From the NCBI RefSeq assembly GCF_012933505.1, contig NZ_JABBNB010000011.1, positions 62,001 through 126,000 of the forward strand: a DNA stretch of 64,000 bases. Reading direction: 5' to 3'. The stretch comes from Gordonia asplenii (GTDB taxonomy: Bacteria; Actinomycetota; Actinomycetes; Mycobacteriales; Mycobacteriaceae). The translations under genes were made by a program, and so were the position numbers. The notes under the pieces are model-generated. The model ran no database searches. It had not been told where the DNA came from and saw only the letters and a list, made by a program, of their open reading frames with translations. Below, piece after piece: positions 35,690-44,822 of the stretch; the first letter of the stretch is position 1; every line of letters starts with the position of its first letter.

Positions 35690-35804
35690 TCCGGCCACTG
35701 CAGTGTGGGCTACCGCGCCGAGAAAACTGATCCAGAAAATTTTCGCCCGCCGCCGCACGCCGACGAGATGCCTCAACTGGCGGGCTTACCGGCGCGTTAG
35801 GCGA

Positions 35805-35810
35805 TAGCGT
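35805..35810 (+). promoter_or_regulatory. -10 box TAGCGT of glgA (leaderless)
   Basis: TAGCGT lies 6 nt before the ATG at 35817. Confidence 0.45.
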
Positions 35811-35816
35811 CGTGGC

Positions 35817-37007
35817 ATGACTTCCCCCGCCCCGGGCCGTTCCCCGAAAGTTGCCATCCTGACCCGCGAATACCCGCCGGAGGTCTACGGCGGCGCGGGC
35901 GTTCACGTCACCGAACTCGTCCGCCATCTGCGCGCGCTCACCGACGTCGACGTCCACGCAATGGGCGCCCCACGCGACACGGCGTTCATCTACCAACCCG
36001 ATCCGGCGCTCGCCGACGCCAATGCCGCCATCGCGACCCTGTCCACCGACCTGCGCATGACGTCCGGAGTCGCCGGTGCCGACGTCGTGCATTCGCACAC
36101 CTGGTACACCGGCCTCGCCGGTCACCTGTCCGGCCTGCTGTATTCGGTCCCCCACGTCGTGACCGCACACTCCCTCGAACCGTCGCGGCCGTGGAAAGTC
36201 GAGCAACTCGGCGGCGGCTACCACGTGTCGAGTTGGTCCGAACGCAACGCGATGGAGAACGCGGCTGCGGTAATCGCCGTCAGCGCGGGCATGCGCGAGG
36301 AGATCTGCGCCACCTACCCGCGCATCGATCCCGACCGAGTTCACGTGGTGCTCAACGGAATTGACACCGACCAGTGGTATCAGGTGGACGACCCGTTCAC
36401 GCCGGAGTCGGCGCTGACCGCGCGTGGCGTCGACCCGAACCGACCCATCGTCGCCTTCGTCGGCCGGATCACCCGGCAGAAGGGCGTCGCACATCTCGTG
36501 CGTGCGGCAGCGCGGTTCGCCCCCGAAGTCCAGTTGGTGCTCTGCGCCGGCGCCCCCGACACTCCCGAGCTGGAGGCCGAGGTGACCGCCGAAGTGGCCA
36601 AGCTCAACGAGGACCGGTCCGGCGTGTACTGGATCCAGGAGATGCTGCCCGGCCCGCGTATCCGCGAGATATTGAGCGCCGCAACAGTATTCGTATGCCC
36701 GTCGGTGTACGAACCGCTCGGCATCGTCAACCTCGAGGCGATGGCCTGCGGCACCGCGGTGGTCGCTTCTGCTGTCGGCGGTATCCCGGAGGTCGTCGAC
36801 GACGGCGTGACCGGCAAGCTCGTCGCATACGACGCCGCCGACCCGACCGGCTTCGAGTATGCCTTCGCCGACGCCGTCAACGCCGTCGTCGCGGACCCCG
36901 ACGAGGCCGCCGCCATGGGTCAGCGGGGTCGCGCGCGTGCCCGGGACAAGTTCTCGTGGGCGACGATCGCCGAACAGACTCTCGACGTGTACCGGTCGGT
37001 GCTCTAG
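35817..37007 (+). CDS. glgA: GT4 glycogen synthase / maltose-1-phosphate synthase (GlgM-type)
   Basis: A 396-residue GT-B glycosyltransferase. KVAILTREYPPEVYGGAGVH (residues 11-30) contains the donor-binding Gly loop; VAFVGRITRQKGVAHLVRAA and CPSVYEPLGIVNLEAMACGT carry the family's C-terminal E-x7-E motif. In mycobacteria the enzyme at this position uses ADP-glucose and glucose-1-phosphate to make alpha-maltose-1-phosphate for the GlgE pathway of alpha-glucan and methylglucose lipopolysaccharide synthesis. Its promoter is divergent from glgC. Confidence 0.93.
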   Translation: MTSPAPGRSPKVAILTREYPPEVYGGAGVHVTELVRHLRALTDVDVHAMGAPRDTAFIYQPDPALADANAAIATLSTDLRMTSGVAGADVVHSHTWYTGLAGHLSGLLYSVPHVVTAHSLEPSRPWKVEQLGGGYHVSSWSERNAMENAAAVIAVSAGMREEICATYPRIDPDRVHVVLNGIDTDQWYQVDDPFTPESALTARGVDPNRPIVAFVGRITRQKGVAHLVRAAARFAPEVQLVLCAGAPDTPELEAEVTAEVAKLNEDRSGVYWIQEMLPGPRIREILSAATVFVCPSVYEPLGIVNLEAMACGTAVVASAVGGIPEVVDDGVTGKLVAYDAADPTGFEYAFADAVNAVVADPDEAAAMGQRGRARARDKFSWATIAEQTLDVYRSVL

Positions 37008-37025
37008 GCCCCAGTTCTTCAGGCC

Positions 37026-37898
37026 TCAGCGTCGGCGGAGTACGGTGGCCCGCACCGCGATGGTGACGGGCACCGTCGACGAACCCGCGAGACTTCTTGC
37101 GCGCGAACAGATCTCATCACTTGAAAGGTGAAAAGCGCTGGGGCCCATGCCGACTAGGTCGGCGATGGCCGACTCCCCGACGTCGGATCGGTAGGTGACG
37201 ATCTGCGATGACACTTCGGCGAATGCGTGAGCCGTCGACGTCCGCAGGGCGTCGTATTTGTCCTCCCCCACTCGCAGCATGCCCATCGGCTCGATCAGCT
37301 CGCGTAGATGGCCGGTCTCCGGTGCGGCAACGACGAGGCGTCCGCCGCCGCGCAGCACGCGGGCGAAGTCGTCGACGTTGCGCGGTGAGAACACCGAGAT
37401 CAGCGTGTCGACGGACTCGCCGGCCAACGGAAGCCGCGACCACGCGTCGGCGACGATCCCGGCCAGCCGCGGATGGGCACGAGCGGTCGACCGGGCACAT
37501 ACCTTCGACAGATCGATGCCGACGCCGTACGCGGCCGGCAGCCGATCGAGACAGGCCGCGGTGTACTGCCCGGTGCCCGACCCGACGTCGAGCAGCATTT
37601 CGGCATCGGGCGCGGATTCTTCGACGATCCCGGCGATCACCGAACGCAACGACGCGAACGGTCCGGCGTCGGCGAGTACTCGAGTCCGCGCCGCGACCAT
37701 CTCCGCGGTGTCAGAGGCGAGTCCCCGCGTGCCGCCGCCGAGCAGTGTCACATAACCCTGCCGTGCGACGTCGAATCGATGCCCGCCCGAACATCCGAGA
37801 ACTGCCGGCTGACCGTCGCGCTCTTGGACGACGGCCACTGCCTCGGCACAGACCGGGCAGGCCAGAATGTGCGCAACATGCGCGAGTGGGCCGGTCAG
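37026..37898 (-). CDS. 23S rRNA (guanine-N1)-methyltransferase RlmA family, apparent CTG start
   Basis: The SAM-binding core (DVGSGTGQYTAACL, ADAWSRLPLAGESVD, VFSPRN) and the N-terminal zinc segment (CSGGHRFDVARQGYV) identify an RlmA/TlrB-type methyltransferase. The only standard start (GTG, 37838) would cut off the first zinc Cys pair, which is present in frame upstream as ILACPVCAEA. Between the upstream in-frame stop and that pair there is no ATG, GTG or TTG, only CTG at 37898, which overlaps the DUF3117 stop as CTGA and has GGAG 7 nt before it. I therefore extend the gene to that CTG (290 residues). The longer protein matches the family's zinc ribbon. Confidence 0.75.
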   Translation of the reverse strand: MTGPLAHVAHILACPVCAEAVAVVQERDGQPAVLGCSGGHRFDVARQGYVTLLGGGTRGLASDTAEMVAARTRVLADAGPFASLRSVIAGIVEESAPDAEMLLDVGSGTGQYTAACLDRLPAAYGVGIDLSKVCARSTARAHPRLAGIVADAWSRLPLAGESVDTLISVFSPRNVDDFARVLRGGGRLVVAAPETGHLRELIEPMGMLRVGEDKYDALRTSTAHAFAEVSSQIVTYRSDVGESAIADLVGMGPSAFHLSSDEICSRARSLAGSSTVPVTIAVRATVLRRR

Positions 37899-38062
37899 CC
37901 GGTGGCTCCGCGCAGTTCCTCACCGAGTGCCGCAGCCTCATCGGGCGTCAGTTCGACTACTAGGCGTCCGCCGCCTTCGATGGGGATACGGACGACGATG
38001 CCGCGTCCTTCCTTGGCCGCTTCCATCGGGCCGTCACCGGTGCGTGGCTTCATCGCCGCCAT
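37895..38062 (-). CDS. DUF3117 family small protein
   Basis: A 55-residue protein, MAAMKPRTGDGPMEAAKEGR onward, ending GEELRGATG. This is the full conserved length of an actinobacterial family of unknown function that lies beside the glycogen genes in mycobacteria. AAGGAGG 9 nt before the ATG decides the start. It sits between the DivIVA-like gene and rlmA and appears translationally coupled to the latter. Confidence 0.88.
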   Translation of the reverse strand: MAAMKPRTGDGPMEAAKEGRGIVVRIPIEGGGRLVVELTPDEAAALGEELRGATG

Positions 38063-38163
38063 TGCCGAACTCCTCCTTCGACCGCCACCGGCGGCCATGT
38101 GATCTTCGGTAGTCGCCTTCTCGCGGATCCCCGCAGGCACACTTCGGTAATTATACTCGCAAG

Positions 38164-38517
38164 TCAGTTGTGGCTTTCGTCGGCCTGAGACGGTTTTACC
38201 GTCGACGTCTTCGCGGCGGCATCGGCAAGATCGCGTGCTTGAAGAGTCGCGGTGAGCTTGCGCAGTTCGTCGAGCTCGCGCGCCACCTTCTCCAGTGCCC
38301 AGTCGACCTCGGACTGCCGATACCCGCGCGCCGCGAGCCGGAAACGCACCGCGCGCACGTCGTCGCCGGTGACTCCTTCGCGCGGCAGCCGGGTCAACGT
38401 GGTCCCGGGATCGATCGGCGGCAGATCCTCGCCCCGTCCGAAGACGAACCAGACGACGACGAACAGCGTCGACACCACGATCGCCATGATCAGCAGGTAC
38501 AACAGGAGAGTCGTCAT
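38164..38517 (-). CDS. Membrane-anchored DivIVA-domain-like protein
   Basis: A 117-residue protein with one N-terminal transmembrane helix (LLYLLIMAIVVSTLFVVVWF, residues 5-24). It is followed by a segment like the DivIVA/Wag31 N-terminal motif, VRFRLAARGYRQSEVDWALE, and a short coiled coil (KVARELDELRKLTATLQ). Such proteins may link polar growth proteins to the membrane; the role is unknown. It starts 5 nt after gpgS, so it is in the same operon. Confidence 0.75.
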   Translation of the reverse strand: MTTLLLYLLIMAIVVSTLFVVVWFVFGRGEDLPPIDPGTTLTRLPREGVTGDDVRAVRFRLAARGYRQSEVDWALEKVARELDELRKLTATLQARDLADAAAKTSTVKPSQADESHN

Positions 38518-38522
38518 GATTT

Positions 38523-39488
38523 CTATCGTGTCACGTGGGCGGGTTGAGGCCGGGGACGACCGGCCGCGCTCGGCATCACCGATGCCATCGGCGGACGGTC
38601 GGTGAGATCGACCTCGGTGTCAGATCGGACGAACTGCGGCACCGCCCGCGGTCGCCCGGCATCGTCGTCGTCGATTTCGACGAACTGCGTCAGCGCCGCC
38701 CGGGAGTCGACCACTCCGCACCGGCCCAGCAGTACGCCGACGATCTGCCGGCTCATCACGCCGAGCTCGGTCAACTTGCGGTTCCGGTGCTTGCGCACAC
38801 CGAGATTCACCTGTGCGATCGCGTCGATGCCGCATCGGTCGTAGGCGTCGATCAGCAGGCCGATCTCCACCCCGTACCCGGGCGCGAACGGCACCGAACT
38901 GAGCAGTTCGCGGGTGCCGCCGTACTCGCCGCCGAGCGGTTGGATGATGGTGCTCAGTTCCGGCTTGAGCGACGAGAGCAGCGGCCGCGCAACGAGTTCC
39001 GTGACTCGGCCGCCGCCACCCTCGTCCCGGTTCTCGCCGATGCGCAGCGGCCTGCGGTAGTACGCCTTGACCAACGAGACCCCGCGATCGCGCAGCAACG
39101 GCCCGACGAGTCGGGGTACGAACATCGGGTCGGGGTCGATGAGGTCGGAGTCGACGAAGACGATGAGATCGCCGGTGGTCGCGGCGACCGAGCGCCACAG
39201 CACTTCGCCCTTGCCCGGCTTCGGCGGCACCGACGGCACCGCCTCCTCGCGGGTGACGACGCGCGCCCCCGCCGCGGTCGCCCGAGCGGCGGTGGCATCG
39301 GTGGATCCCGAATCCATGACGACCAGTTCGTCCACGAGCCCGCCCAGCAACGGGCGAATGGACGCCACGACGTCGCCGACGGTCGCTTCCTCGTTCAACG
39401 CAGGCAGCACCACCGACACGGTGCGGCCGTCCTTTGCCTCGACGAGCTCGGCCACCTCGGCCCAGTCGATGACGTGCACGCTGCTCAC
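38523..39488 (-). CDS. gpgS: Glucosyl-3-phosphoglycerate synthase
   Basis: A 321-residue GT81 retaining glucosyltransferase that transfers glucose from a nucleotide sugar to 3-phosphoglycerate, the first committed step of methylglucose lipopolysaccharides. It has the GT-A opening VSVVLPALNEEATVGDVV, the metal-binding DSD in VFVDSDLIDPDP and the acceptor/loop region YGVEIGLLIDAYDRCGI. The GTG start overlaps the folP2 stop (GTGA). Adjacent glgC/glgA supply related glucan metabolism. Confidence 0.94.
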   Translation of the reverse strand: MSSVHVIDWAEVAELVEAKDGRTVSVVLPALNEEATVGDVVASIRPLLGGLVDELVVMDSGSTDATAARATAAGARVVTREEAVPSVPPKPGKGEVLWRSVAATTGDLIVFVDSDLIDPDPMFVPRLVGPLLRDRGVSLVKAYYRRPLRIGENRDEGGGGRVTELVARPLLSSLKPELSTIIQPLGGEYGGTRELLSSVPFAPGYGVEIGLLIDAYDRCGIDAIAQVNLGVRKHRNRKLTELGVMSRQIVGVLLGRCGVVDSRAALTQFVEIDDDDAGRPRAVPQFVRSDTEVDLTDRPPMASVMPSAAGRPRPQPAHVTR

Positions 39489-40360
39489 GCGAGACCCCGC
39501 ACAGTCCGAACCGGTTGGCGCGCACCGGAAATCGCGGCGACCATGTCGACGACGCGACGCGTCTGCGCCACCTCGTGGACCCGGAACACTCGTGCCCCGT
39601 GCTCGGCGGCCAACGCGGTCGCCGCCAGCGTGCCCTCCACTCGTTCACGCAATTCGACGCCCAATGCCTCCCCCACGAAGTCCTTGTTGCTCAACGCCAT
39701 CAACACCGGGCGGCCGGTCGCGACCAGCTTGTCGATGTGACGCAGCAGCGTCAGCCCGTGGTGGGTGTTCTTGCCGAAATCATGTGTCGGATCGATGAGG
39801 ATGGAATCCGCGGGCACACCCGCCTCTTCGGCCCGATCGGCCGCCGCGGACAGCTCGGCGACCACTTGCCCGACGATGTCGGGATAGCGCACCCGATGCG
39901 GCCGGGTCCGCGGAATCGCTCCTCCGGTGTGCGAACATACGATGCCGACCTGGTGTGCCGCAGCGACTTTCACCAGATCCGGGTCCGCACCGGCCCACGT
40001 GTCGTTGATGAGATCGGCACCGGCCGCACACGCGGCGTCGGCCACCTCCGCCCGCCAGGTGTCGACGCTGATCAGCAGGTCGGGGAAGTTCTCCCGCACC
40101 CACGCGGTGAACGGAACCACCCGAGCGGCTTCCTCGGCGGCGTCGACGGTCTGCCCGGGGCCGGCCTTGACGCCGCCGATGTCGATGATGTCGGCACCCT
40201 CGGCAACCACCTGTGCCACCCGAGCCTGCGCGGCGTCGTCGGCGAAGCTGGCCCCGGCGTCGTAAAACGAATCCGGGGTGCGGTTGACGATGGCCATCAC
40301 CAGCGCCCGATCCGATGCGACTGGCCGACCGCACAACGTCTGTGTCGTCGAACTGGTCAT
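39485..40360 (-). CDS. folP2: Dihydropteroate synthase homologue FolP2
   Basis: A 291-residue TIM-barrel DHPS-family protein: MAIVNRTPDSFYDAG (about residues 22-36), GADIIDIGGVKAGPG, ISVDTWRAEVADAA, INDTWAG. It belongs to the FolP2 branch, marked by gene order with gpgS and fadD6; in mycobacteria this paralogue was reported not to supply DHPS activity in folate synthesis, so its true reaction is unclear. It is the middle gene of a minus-strand operon. Confidence 0.9.
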   Translation of the reverse strand: MTSSTTQTLCGRPVASDRALVMAIVNRTPDSFYDAGASFADDAAQARVAQVVAEGADIIDIGGVKAGPGQTVDAAEEAARVVPFTAWVRENFPDLLISVDTWRAEVADAACAAGADLINDTWAGADPDLVKVAAAHQVGIVCSHTGGAIPRTRPHRVRYPDIVGQVVAELSAAADRAEEAGVPADSILIDPTHDFGKNTHHGLTLLRHIDKLVATGRPVLMALSNKDFVGEALGVELRERVEGTLAATALAAEHGARVFRVHEVAQTRRVVDMVAAISGARQPVRTVRGLA

Positions 40361-40413
40361 AGGCCCGAGGGTAGTGCAGCGGCGGATCGGGCGACGATTC
40401 CGCTGCTCACGCG

Positions 40414-42195
40414 TCAGCCCCGCGGCGCGCGGGCGTTGGTCACGTCGGCCACATAGTCGTCGTAGTCGTCGACGTAGCCGGCGGCGCGACCTGCGAGAAC
40501 GTACAGCGGGTCGTCGCCGGTCGACGAGTAGCCCTCCTCGCGCAGTTCGACCTTGCGGCTCTTGAACGTCGAGGTGGTCTCCAACTCGTCGACGATGCGG
40601 ATGAACAGCGGGACGGCATACGCCGGGAGTGTGTCGTAGAGGTGCGCCGCAACGCCGGCCGGATCGAACGACGCCCCGTCGCGCAGTTTCACCGCGGCCA
40701 TGCCCGCCTTGCCGTCGGTATCGGGGATCGCGACGCCGTAGACGACCGATTGCTCGACGCAGTCGTGGCCGTCGAGTGCCCCCTCCACCTCGGTGGTCGC
40801 GACATTCTCACCCTTCCACCGGAAGGTGTCGCCGAGTCGGTCGACGAAGGCGATGTGCTTGAACCCCTGCTCGCGGACCAGGTCACCGGAGTTGAACCAG
40901 GCGTCGCCGTCGGCGAAGGCGTCGCGGATGATCTTCTTCTCGGTGGCCGACGAGTCGGTGTAACCGTCGACCGGAACGCGGTCGCTGATCTGCGCGATCA
41001 ACAACCCGGGCGTGCCCTTGGGGCTTTCCTCCAAGCGGCCCTTGGCATTTCGCTTCGCCTCGCCGGTCTCGTCGTCGTACTGAACCACCTTGTAGGGCAG
41101 CGGGCAGAAGCCCGCGGTGCGCTTGACTCCGAATGCGTTGACGAAGGCGAGGTTCAACTCGCTGGCACCGTAGAATTCGACGATCCGTTCGATGCCGAAC
41201 CGCTGGGCGAACTCGTCCCAGATCTCCGGGCGCATGCCGTTGCCGACGATCAGTCGCACCGAGTGGGTACGGTCGGTCGGCTTGGCGGGCTGCGCGAGCA
41301 GGTACCGGCACAATTCGCCGATGTAGCAGAATGCGGTGGCACGGTTGAGGATCACGTCGTCCCAGAACTTCGACGCCGAGAACTGCTTGCCGATGGCGAT
41401 GCAGGCGCCCGCGGCGAGCACCGACGACAACGACACCGACAGCGCGTTGTTGTGGTAGAGCGGCAGCGGAACGTAGAGGGTGTCGCTGTGGCGCAGGCGA
41501 ACGGCCATGCCGCCGATGCCCGACATGCTGGCCAGCCAGCGGTTGTGGCTCATCACGCTGGCCTTGGGCAAACCCGTTGTGCCCGAAGTGAAGATGTAGA
41601 AGGCCTTCGTCGAGGCGGGGAGCGTGGCGGTGATCGCCGGGTTGGCTTCGGAGCGGCCCGCGGATGCCTCGATGAAGCTGTCGAAGTCGAAGACATGTTG
41701 CGGCAGAGCATCTTGCGGAATCGAGTCGAACGCCTCCGCGGTGTCGGGATCCCAGACGAGCACCTTGGCACCGAGCAGCGTCATGCTGTGCTCGATCACC
41801 TTGCCGCGCTGGTTGTAGTTGACCATGCCGGCGACCGCACCGAGCTTCACCGTGGCCAGCATCAACAGCAGATCGGTCGCCGAGTTCTTGGCCAGGATCG
41901 CCACGACGTCGCCCTCGCCGACGCCGAGGTCGCTCAGCGTCGACGCGTAACGGTTGACCGTGCGGTTGGCTTCGCCGTACGTGGTGGACCGGCCCTCGAA
42001 TCGAACGAACGGCCGGTCGGGGTGCGCGGCGGCTTCCTTCTGGAAGACATGCCCGATGGTGCGTTTGGCGTCGGCCGGTCGATGAATCAAGCCTGGTACG
42101 TGCTTGAGGATCAGCGGCACCGACGGCGCCATGTCGACGAGGCCTTTGGCGATATCGGCGATACCGACTTTGGTTGTTGACGCGGTGGTGGTCAC
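40414..42195 (-). CDS. fadD6: Fatty-acid (very-long-chain) acyl-CoA synthetase, FadD6 type
   Basis: A 593-residue AMP-forming ligase. The AMP-binding P-loop FTSGTTGLPKASVMSHNRW (around residue 200), YGASELN, the ATP/hinge motif FNSGDLVREQGFKHIAFVDR (in pieces) and the C-terminal EGYS region are present. It activates fatty acids to acyl-CoA, and FadD6/FATP-like members favour long chains. It starts at GTG with CGGAG ahead, 42 bp after the LOG gene. Confidence 0.92.
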   Translation of the reverse strand: MTTTASTTKVGIADIAKGLVDMAPSVPLILKHVPGLIHRPADAKRTIGHVFQKEAAAHPDRPFVRFEGRSTTYGEANRTVNRYASTLSDLGVGEGDVVAILAKNSATDLLLMLATVKLGAVAGMVNYNQRGKVIEHSMTLLGAKVLVWDPDTAEAFDSIPQDALPQHVFDFDSFIEASAGRSEANPAITATLPASTKAFYIFTSGTTGLPKASVMSHNRWLASMSGIGGMAVRLRHSDTLYVPLPLYHNNALSVSLSSVLAAGACIAIGKQFSASKFWDDVILNRATAFCYIGELCRYLLAQPAKPTDRTHSVRLIVGNGMRPEIWDEFAQRFGIERIVEFYGASELNLAFVNAFGVKRTAGFCPLPYKVVQYDDETGEAKRNAKGRLEESPKGTPGLLIAQISDRVPVDGYTDSSATEKKIIRDAFADGDAWFNSGDLVREQGFKHIAFVDRLGDTFRWKGENVATTEVEGALDGHDCVEQSVVYGVAIPDTDGKAGMAAVKLRDGASFDPAGVAAHLYDTLPAYAVPLFIRIVDELETTSTFKSRKVELREEGYSSTGDDPLYVLAGRAAGYVDDYDDYVADVTNARAPRG

Positions 42196-42237
42196 TGTTG
42201 CTCCGTACGGGTGTTCGCGGACACGTTCCCGGTTATC

Positions 42238-42774
42238 TTACCGAGCAGTAGCAAGCTCCAGCGCTTCGGCTACCGTTGCAGCGATGAGCAGGCGGTTCAG
42301 CGCGCGATCGCTGACGAATCCGCGCTCGGCGAGGTCGTCGAGCCAGGCCAGTAGCGGCGCATAGAAGCCCCCGGCGTCGAGCAGTACCACCGGCTTGTCG
42401 TGCATGCCGAGGTAACCGCCGGTCCACGTCTCGAAGAGCTCTTCGAGCGTGCCGATGCCGCCGGGCAGCGTGATGAATCCGTCGGCGCGGTCGTCCATCA
42501 GCGCCTTGCGCTGCCGCATGGTGTCGGTGACGATCAGCTCGTCGGCCGCGGTGTCGGCGACTTCCCGGTCGACTAGCGCCTGCGGGATGACACCGACGGT
42601 CTGCCCGCCCGCCGCACGCGTGGCCCGGGCCACCGCACCCATCATCGACACGTTGCCGCCGCCGGAGACCAGGGTGTGCCCGCCGTCGCCGAGCGCGGTC
42701 CCGAGGTCGGCGGCCAGGCGCAGATAGGAGTCGCCGACCGGTCCCGAGGCGCAATAGACGCAGATCGCGCTCAC
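42238..42774 (-). CDS. LOG-family (TIGR00730) Rossmann protein, copy 1
   Basis: A 178-residue cytokinin-riboside monophosphate phosphoribohydrolase-like protein. It has ICVYCASGP, SGGGNVSMMG and the LOG hallmark PGGIGTLEELFETWT. The middle Gly of GGGxxGxMG is Ser, as in some actinobacterial members. The family hydrolyses nucleotide 5'-monophosphates to base plus ribose-5-phosphate. It overlaps copy 2 by 4 bp (GTGA). The open frame continues upstream only as overlap with other genes. Confidence 0.88.
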   Translation of the reverse strand: MSAICVYCASGPVGDSYLRLAADLGTALGDGGHTLVSGGGNVSMMGAVARATRAAGGQTVGVIPQALVDREVADTAADELIVTDTMRQRKALMDDRADGFITLPGGIGTLEELFETWTGGYLGMHDKPVVLLDAGGFYAPLLAWLDDLAERGFVSDRALNRLLIAATVAEALELATAR

Positions 42775-43568
42775 CGAGGTGCCTGCTCGTCGAGCTCGCG
42801 GCGGGTACGGGCGATCGCCTCGACGACCTCCTCGGGTGTGTCGACGAGTTGCAGGAGGTCGACGTCGGCGGCGCCGACCATCTTCTCCGCGACCAGCACC
42901 TCCCGGATCCAATTCATCAGCCCCGACCAGAAGTCGCTTCCCACAAGGACTATCGGGAACCGGGTGATCTTCGTCGTCTGTACCAGGGTGAGCGCCTCGA
43001 AGAGTTCGTCGAGCGTGCCGAAGCCGCCGGGCAGGCACACGAACGCCTGCGCGTACTTGACGAACATCGTCTTGCGCGCGAAGAAATAGCGGAAGTTCAG
43101 GCCGATGTCGACCCATTCGTTGAGACGCTGTTCGAACGGCAGCTCGATACCGAGGCCGATCGACGGCACGCCGGCCTGAAACGCGCCTTTGTTCGCGGCT
43201 TCCATGGCGCCCGGGCCGCCACCGGTCATGACGGCGAATCCCGCGCGCCCCAACGCTTCTCCCACACCGACGCCGAGTTCGTAGGTATCGGTACCGCGCT
43301 GCGTGCGGGCGGAGCCGAACACCGTCACGGCCTCGCCCAGGTCGCGCAGGGCGTCGAATCCGGACACGAATTCCGATTGGATGCGCAATACCCGCCACGG
43401 ATCCTTCTGGGCTCGCTGGGCACGCGCTTCGGAGGTGCGCTGCGAGGCGTCGAGCAGTCGGCGATCGGTGGTCATCGCAAGCTGGTCGGCGGAACGTCGT
43501 ATCCGCATCGGGCCGACGTAACAGCCCTCGTCGGGCATCATCGCGTCGTCGGTGTCTCCTGTGGTCAT
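42771..43568 (-). CDS. LOG-family (TIGR00730) Rossmann protein, copy 2
   Basis: A 265-residue longer LOG-type protein: an extended N-terminal ~85 residues, then VTVFGSARTQRGTDTY, MTGGGPGAMEAANKGAF and LPGGFGTLDELFEALTL, so all active-site motifs are intact. Two different LOG paralogues in tandem are conserved in mycolic-acid bacteria near dapE. Its ATG has a -10 box 7 nt upstream, and it leads the eight-gene minus-strand operon to rlmA. Confidence 0.9.
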   Translation of the reverse strand: MTTGDTDDAMMPDEGCYVGPMRIRRSADQLAMTTDRRLLDASQRTSEARAQRAQKDPWRVLRIQSEFVSGFDALRDLGEAVTVFGSARTQRGTDTYELGVGVGEALGRAGFAVMTGGGPGAMEAANKGAFQAGVPSIGLGIELPFEQRLNEWVDIGLNFRYFFARKTMFVKYAQAFVCLPGGFGTLDELFEALTLVQTTKITRFPIVLVGSDFWSGLMNWIREVLVAEKMVGAADVDLLQLVDTPEEVVEAIARTRRELDEQAPR

Positions 43569-43575
43569 GGCGGCC

Positions 43576-43581
43576 AGCGTA
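43576..43581 (-). promoter_or_regulatory. -10 box TACGCT of the LOG-fadD6-folP2-gpgS operon (leaderless)
   Basis: TACGCT lies 7 nt before the ATG at 43568. Confidence 0.45.
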
Positions 43582-43655
43582 GTCGCGCGGGCGCATCGCA
43601 CGGACCGGCCACGCCGGGGCGGCTACGCAAACGAGCCGAGTCGACGTGATCGGAC

Positions 43656-44747
43656 CTACCGCAAGTAGTTTCGCAGCACCCGATGCACCTCGTGGATCTG
43701 CGCGACGGGGACGCGTTCGTCGACGCGGTGGGCGAGGTTGGGATCGCCGGGGCCGTAGTTGACGGCCGGGATGCCGAGTGCGGAGAAGCGCGAGACGTCG
43801 GTCCAGCCGTACTTGGCGCGGAAGTTGCCGTCGGCGGCGGCGACCAGTTCGGCGGCGGCGGGATTCGACAGCCCGGGCAGCGCACCCGCCGCGGCGTCGG
43901 TGACGGTCACCGTCAGTTGATCGCCGCTCGGCGACGACGTCACCACCTCGCGGACGTGGTCGGTCGCCTGTTCGATGCTGCGGTCGGGGGCGAAGCGGAA
44001 GTTGATGGTGACCGCGGCGTCGTCGGGGATGACGTTGCCCGCGACGCCGCCGCTGATCCCGACCGCGTTGAGCCCTTCGCGATACTCGCAGCCGTCGATG
44101 TCGACGCGTCGGGGCGCGTACCCGGACAGTGTTGTCAACAGCCCGCCGAGCTTGTGAATCGCGTTGTCCCCCATCCACGATCGTGCGGAGTGCGACCGTT
44201 GCCCCGACGCGGAGACGGACACTCGCAAGGTGCCCTGGCAACCCGCCTCGATGAGGCCGCCGGTCGGCTCGCCGAGGATGGCGACGTCGCCGTCGAGCCA
44301 GCCGGGCAGTTCCCGTTCGATGAAGCCCAGTCCGTTGTACTGGGCCGCGATCTCCTCGCAGTCGTAGAAGATCAGGGTGAGGTCGTGGCGGGGATCGTCG
44401 AGCGTCGCGGCGAGGTGCAGGAACACCGCGTCGCCGGATTTCATGTCGACGCTGCCGCAGCCATGGATCACCTCGCCCTCGGCGGCGGTGGTCTCGCGGC
44501 GGTGCGGGACGTTGTCGGCGATGGGCACGGTGTCGAGGTGCCCGGCGAGGATCACCCGGCTCGGCCGGCCCGCCGCGGTACGCGCGAGCACCCGGTTACC
44601 GTGTCGGACGATCTCGAAACCCGTTGTCTGCGTACGTAATGCGTGCTCCACGGCGTCGGCGATGGCCGCCTCGTCGTGCGATTCGCTGCGGATGTCGATC
44701 AAGTCGGCGGTGAGCTGCGCGGGATCGGCGGACAAGTCGAGGGACAT
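43656..44747 (-). CDS. dapE: Succinyl-diaminopimelate desuccinylase
   Basis: A 363-residue M20-family amidohydrolase that removes succinate from N-succinyl-LL-DAP in lysine and peptidoglycan synthesis. The metal and catalytic segments are [41 protein letters not shown] and GEPTGG. The start is the ATG at 44747, placed 7 nt after a -10 box; an in-frame GTG at 44756 falls inside that box. dapD and dapC occur in the same window, giving the whole succinylase branch after DapA/B. Confidence 0.95.
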   Translation of the reverse strand: MSLDLSADPAQLTADLIDIRSESHDEAAIADAVEHALRTQTTGFEIVRHGNRVLARTAAGRPSRVILAGHLDTVPIADNVPHRRETTAAEGEVIHGCGSVDMKSGDAVFLHLAATLDDPRHDLTLIFYDCEEIAAQYNGLGFIERELPGWLDGDVAILGEPTGGLIEAGCQGTLRVSVSASGQRSHSARSWMGDNAIHKLGGLLTTLSGYAPRRVDIDGCEYREGLNAVGISGGVAGNVIPDDAAVTINFRFAPDRSIEQATDHVREVVTSSPSGDQLTVTVTDAAAGALPGLSNPAAAELVAAADGNFRAKYGWTDVSRFSALGIPAVNYGPGDPNLAHRVDERVPVAQIHEVHRVLRNYLR

Positions 44748-44754
44748 GGCCTTC

Positions 44755-44760
44755 ACCGTA
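44755..44760 (-). promoter_or_regulatory. -10 box TACGGT of dapE (leaderless)
   Basis: TACGGT lies 7 nt before the ATG at 44747 and decides the dapE start. Confidence 0.5.
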
Positions 44761-44808
44761 CCGGGCGCGAGTGGCCGAAACGTTCAAGACTCCTCGGGCG
44801 GCGCCCGC

Positions 44809-44814
44809 TACCGT
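44809..44814 (+). promoter_or_regulatory. -10 box TACCGT of the VOC gene (leaderless)
   Basis: TACCGT lies 8 nt before the ATG at 44823. Confidence 0.45.
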
Positions 44815-44822
44815 ACGTAGTC

